This document shows positions 6,202-8,568 of a DNA stretch of 8,568 nt, in pieces (the first letter of the stretch is position 1; the number at the start of each line of letters is the position of its first letter). The stretch covers positions 1 through 8,568 of the forward strand of contig CAKOIJ010000036.1 of NCBI GenBank assembly GCA_934086775.1, read 5' to 3'. The DNA is from an uncultured Bacilli bacterium. Lineage in GTDB: Bacteria; Bacillota_I; Bacilli_A; RF39; UBA660. The translations under genes and the position numbers were made by a program. Below the pieces are notes generated by a model. It searched no databases. It had not been told where the DNA came from and saw only the letters and a list, made by a program, of their open reading frames with translations.

Positions 6202-8151
6202 ATGTTTGACTTAGTAAGTAAATATAAACCTAGTGGTGACCAACCAAAGGCAATAAAAGAGTTAGTTAATGGATTAAATGAAAACAAGAAGTATCAAGTG
6301 TTACTAGGCGCTACTGGCACTGGTAAAACTTTTACAATTGCAAATGTAATAAAAGAAGTTAATAAACCAACATTAGTCCTTGCACATAATAAAACTTTAG
6401 CTGGACAATTGTATGGAGAATTAAAAGAGTTATTTCCAAATAACCGAGTTGAATATTTTGTTTCTTATTATGATTATTATCAACCAGAAGCATATGTTCC
6501 TAGTAAAGATTTATACATAGAAAAGGATTCTTCAATAAATGATGAAATAGATGAATTAAGACATGCAGCAACTAGTAGTCTTCTTAAGAGAAAAGATGTT
6601 ATAGTAGTAGCAAGTGTATCATGTATTTATGGTATAGGTGAGGTAGAAGAGTATAAGAATAAGATGCTTTCTTTAACAATTGGAGATGTGATTGATAGAG
6701 ATGAACTTTTAGAGAAGTTAGTTAATATGCTTTATGAAAGAAGTACCTTAGATTTTAAACGCGGAACTTTTAGAGCCAAAGGTGATACTATTGAAATAAT
6801 ACCTGTTTATGAGAGAAAAAATGGAATAAGAATAGAATTATTTGGCGACGAAGTAGAAAGAATAAGTGAATTTGATACTCTTACAGGAGTAATTTTAAGT
6901 GATAAGAAAAGTGTAAGTATTTTTCCTGCAAGTCACTTTGTAACAAGTGATGAAAAGTTAAAAGAAGCTATTATGAGAATAGAAAAGGAATTAAAGGATA
7001 GATTAGAGGTTTTAGATAAAGAAGGTAAGATAGTAGAGAAAGAAAGACTTAAGCAAAGAACTATGTATGATTTAGAGATGCTTAGAGAAACCGGTTTTTG
7101 TCATGGAATTGAAAATTATAGTAGACATATGGCTTTAAGGGATGAAGGAGAGACTCCTACAACTCTTATGGATTTTTTTGGAGAAGATTATTTACTTGTA
7201 GTAGATGAGAGCCATGTTACACTTCCTCAAGTTAGGGCAATGTATAATGGAGATAGAATGAGAAAACAAACTCTTGTTGATTATGGTTTTCGTCTTCCAA
7301 GTGCACTTGATAATAGACCTTTAAAATTTGATGAATTCACTAAGAAAATAAAACAGGCTATATTTGTAAGCGCTACTCCTGGTGATTATGAACTAGAACT
7401 TGTAAATAATAAAACAACCGAGCAGATAATAAGACCTACTGGGCTTTTAGATCCTACTATTGAAGTAAGGAAAACAGAAGGACAGATTGATGATTTAATT
7501 GGTGAAATAAATGATAGAATTAAGAAGAATGAAAGAGTACTTATAACTACTTTAACAATTAGAATGGCAGAAGAGTTAACTAATTATTTAAAAGAAGTTG
7601 GAATTAAGGTGGCATATCTTCATAGTGAAGTTAAAACCTTAGAAAGAATGAATATTATTAGAAATTTAAGACTGGGTACTTATGATGCAGTGGTTGGAAT
7701 TAATTTGTTAAGAGAAGGAATAGATATTCCTGAAGTTAGTTTAATTGCAATTATGGATGCAGATAAACAAGGTTTTTTAAGAAGTACTAGAAGTTTAATT
7801 CAAACTATAGGAAGGTGTGCTAGAAATGCAAGTGGTAAAGTTATAATGTATGCCGATACTTATAGTGATTCGATGAATGAAGCAATAAGTGAAACATATA
7901 GGAGAAGAAGTATTCAAGAGAAGTATAATGAGGAACACAATATAGTACCTAAAACAATTATTAAAGAAGTAAGAGAAGCTATAAGTAATGAAGTAAAATT
8001 AACTAAAGAGAAAAAGAAAATGAGTGTTAGTGATAAAAGTGAAATGATTAGGAATATAGAACTTGAAATGAAGAAGGCTGCAAGTGAACTTGACTTTGAA
8101 AGAGCAATGGAGTTAAGGGATGCACTTTTTGAACTTAGAAGTGGAGACTAA
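6202..8151 (+). CDS. uvrB: Excinuclease ABC subunit B
   Basis: UvrB (649 residues, near the usual 655-675) is the damage-verifying helicase of nucleotide excision repair. It is loaded by UvrA and recruits UvrC. Visible features: Walker A G36-A-T-G-T-G-K-T43, the DNA-probing beta-hairpin opening Y89-Y-D-Y-Y-Q-P-E-A-Y, the D335-E-S-H Walker B box, R-P-T-G-L-L-D, the G-I-N-L-L-R-E-G-I-D motif V, Q534-T-I-G-R-C-A-R motif VI, and a C-terminal UVR domain (about 612-647) that contacts UvrC. Motif VI has Cys539 where Ala is usual; the arginines are kept. The start ATG is set by AAAGGAGG at 6189-6196. uvrA, often adjacent in Firmicutes, is not downstream. A terminator overlaps the 3' end, so uvrB is probably transcribed alone. 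Confidence 0.98.
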   Translation: MFDLVSKYKPSGDQPKAIKELVNGLNENKKYQVLLGATGTGKTFTIANVIKEVNKPTLVLAHNKTLAGQLYGELKELFPNNRVEYFVSYYDYYQPEAYVPSKDLYIEKDSSINDEIDELRHAATSSLLKRKDVIVVASVSCIYGIGEVEEYKNKMLSLTIGDVIDRDELLEKLVNMLYERSTLDFKRGTFRAKGDTIEIIPVYERKNGIRIELFGDEVERISEFDTLTGVILSDKKSVSIFPASHFVTSDEKLKEAIMRIEKELKDRLEVLDKEGKIVEKERLKQRTMYDLEMLRETGFCHGIENYSRHMALRDEGETPTTLMDFFGEDYLLVVDESHVTLPQVRAMYNGDRMRKQTLVDYGFRLPSALDNRPLKFDEFTKKIKQAIFVSATPGDYELELVNNKTTEQIIRPTGLLDPTIEVRKTEGQIDDLIGEINDRIKKNERVLITTLTIRMAEELTNYLKEVGIKVAYLHSEVKTLERMNIIRNLRLGTYDAVVGINLLREGIDIPEVSLIAIMDADKQGFLRSTRSLIQTIGRCARNASGKVIMYADTYSDSMNEAISETYRRRSIQEKYNEEHNIVPKTIIKEVREAISNEVKLTKEKKKMSVSDKSEMIRNIELEMKKAASELDFERAMELRDALFELRSGD

Positions 8152-8168
8152 GTTCTTTTTTTCTTTTT
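8131..8168 (+). terminator. Terminator overlapping the uvrB 3' end
   Basis: An 8-bp stem (8131-8138 with 8148-8155) lies across the last uvrB codons, and its 3' arm contains the TAA stop (8149-8151). A run of seven T (8156-8162), then C and five more T, follows. Confidence 0.8.
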
Positions 8169-8171
8169 AAG

Positions 8172-8179
8172 TGAATAAT
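8172..8179 (+). promoter_or_regulatory. Possible -10 element for a leaderless carboxypeptidase transcript
   Basis: AATAAT (8174-8179, 5 of 6 to TATAAT), just after TG, lies 7 nt before the ATG at 8187. No clear -35 and no Shine-Dalgarno are seen between uvrB and this start, so transcription may begin at or next to the start codon. Confidence 0.3.
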
Positions 8180-8186
8180 ATATGGT

Positions 8187-8522
8187 ATGAAAAAAATAAT
8201 ATTAATATTTATAATTTTATTTGTAGATTTAGTTAAAGCAAATGCTCTTTCTAGCTATGTTGTTATGGATGCTTCGAGTGGTAGAGTTCTTGGAGGAAGT
8301 AATATTGATAATTCTGATTTGATAGCGAGTACGACTAAAATAATGACTGCAATTGTAGCAATTGAAAATTTTGATGTATCAAAAATAATATGTGCTGGAG
8401 ATGAGATTGATAAAGTTTATGGGTCAATGATATACTTAAAGAAAAATGAATGTATGACGCTTTATGATTTGCTTGTGGGGTTAATGCTTAGAAGTGGTAA
8501 TGAACTAGCGTTAACGGAATAG
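8187..8522 (+). CDS. D-alanyl-D-alanine carboxypeptidase, N-terminal fragment (interrupted)
   Basis: The 111 codons match the start of a low-molecular-weight penicillin-binding protein (peptidase family S11), which removes the terminal D-Ala from peptidoglycan stem peptides outside the membrane. A signal peptide is visible: M-K-K, a hydrophobic core, and a likely cut after A-N-A at residue 20. The catalytic S48-T-T-K51 motif and the second motif S103-G-N105 are present. The third (K-T/S-G) motif and the rest of a protein usually 350-450 residues long are missing, because TAG at 8520-8522 follows SGN by six codons. The frame beginning at 8504 stays open to the window end, suggesting a frameshift (true or sequencing error) and not a natural short protein. 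ATG 8187 is chosen because ATG 8182 stops after two codons. No ribosome site is seen. Confidence 0.8.
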   Translation: MKKIILIFIILFVDLVKANALSSYVVMDASSGRVLGGSNIDNSDLIASTTKIMTAIVAIENFDVSKIICAGDEIDKVYGSMIYLKKNECMTLYDLLVGLMLRSGNELALTE

Positions 8523-8568
8523 CAGTTGGAACTTATGAGAGAAGATTTAATAATATAACATCTTTTAA
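8504..8568 (+). pseudogene. Probable out-of-frame continuation of the carboxypeptidase
   Basis: A frame shifted relative to the upstream gene (codons from 8504) is open to the last base. It encodes I-A-V-G-T-Y-E-R-R-F, which fits the helical stretch expected after SGN in S11 carboxypeptidases better than the TAG-terminated frame does. One missing base or two extra bases around 8510-8520 would join the frames. The stretch is too short to prove homology. Confidence 0.4.

Noticed and set aside
1..8568. CRISPR array, tRNA, rRNA, insertion sequence or reverse transcriptase
   Set aside because: No regularly spaced repeats, cloverleaf, rRNA-like segment, transposase or RT motif was found on either strand. 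The DGR idea therefore rests only on the target-side composition.
1..8568. Mycoplasma-type code (UGA as Trp)
   Set aside because: Trp is TGG throughout the recognised proteins, and TGA is used as the stop of the Nudix gene.

Overview
The window is AT-rich, low-GC Gram-positive-type chromosomal DNA. It carries strong AGGAGG ribosome-binding sites, an RNase J, the ftsY-ylxM pair and a Bacillus-like set of housekeeping genes. UGA is a stop (the nudF homologue ends in TGA) and tryptophan is TGG, so the standard bacterial code fits and the Mycoplasma code does not. The extreme A/T codon bias, the compact spacing and the surface protein at the left edge suggest an uncultured gut Bacilli/Mollicutes-like lineage. 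That placement is inference.

Layout: (1) 1-879, the 3' part of a secreted or surface protein whose C-terminal domain contains a 147-bp cassette (664-810) with base and codon use totally unlike the rest of the gene. It looks like the variable region of a diversity-generating retroelement (DGR) target, or a cassette imported by recombination. (2) 986-2422, a PHP-family phosphoesterase with all expected metal ligands, an unusual helical extension and a C-terminal membrane anchor. (3) 2443-4110 on the minus strand, ribonuclease J (J1 type), convergent with the PHP gene. One perfect 12-bp hairpin spans both stop codons. (4) 4232-6035, a tight operon of ftsY, a NudF-like Nudix hydrolase and ylxM, divergent from rnjA. 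(5) 6202-8151, uvrB with its own promoter and a terminator overlapping its stop codon. (6) 8187-8522, the start of a D-alanyl-D-alanine carboxypeptidase that hits a stop just after its second active-site motif. The reading frame seems to continue in another phase to the window edge.

Functionally, the middle is a conserved core: RNA turnover (RNase J), membrane-protein targeting (FtsY and YlxM; ffh is not adjacent), nucleotide housekeeping (Nudix), nucleotide excision repair (UvrB) and cell-wall trimming (DD-carboxypeptidase). Gene ends are very compact: three of the four terminator hairpins include a stop codon. Several predicted promoters sit so close to the Shine-Dalgarno that mRNAs would have only about 10-20 nt of leader. 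The most striking signal is the 664-810 cassette. No reverse transcriptase and no template repeat are visible in this window.
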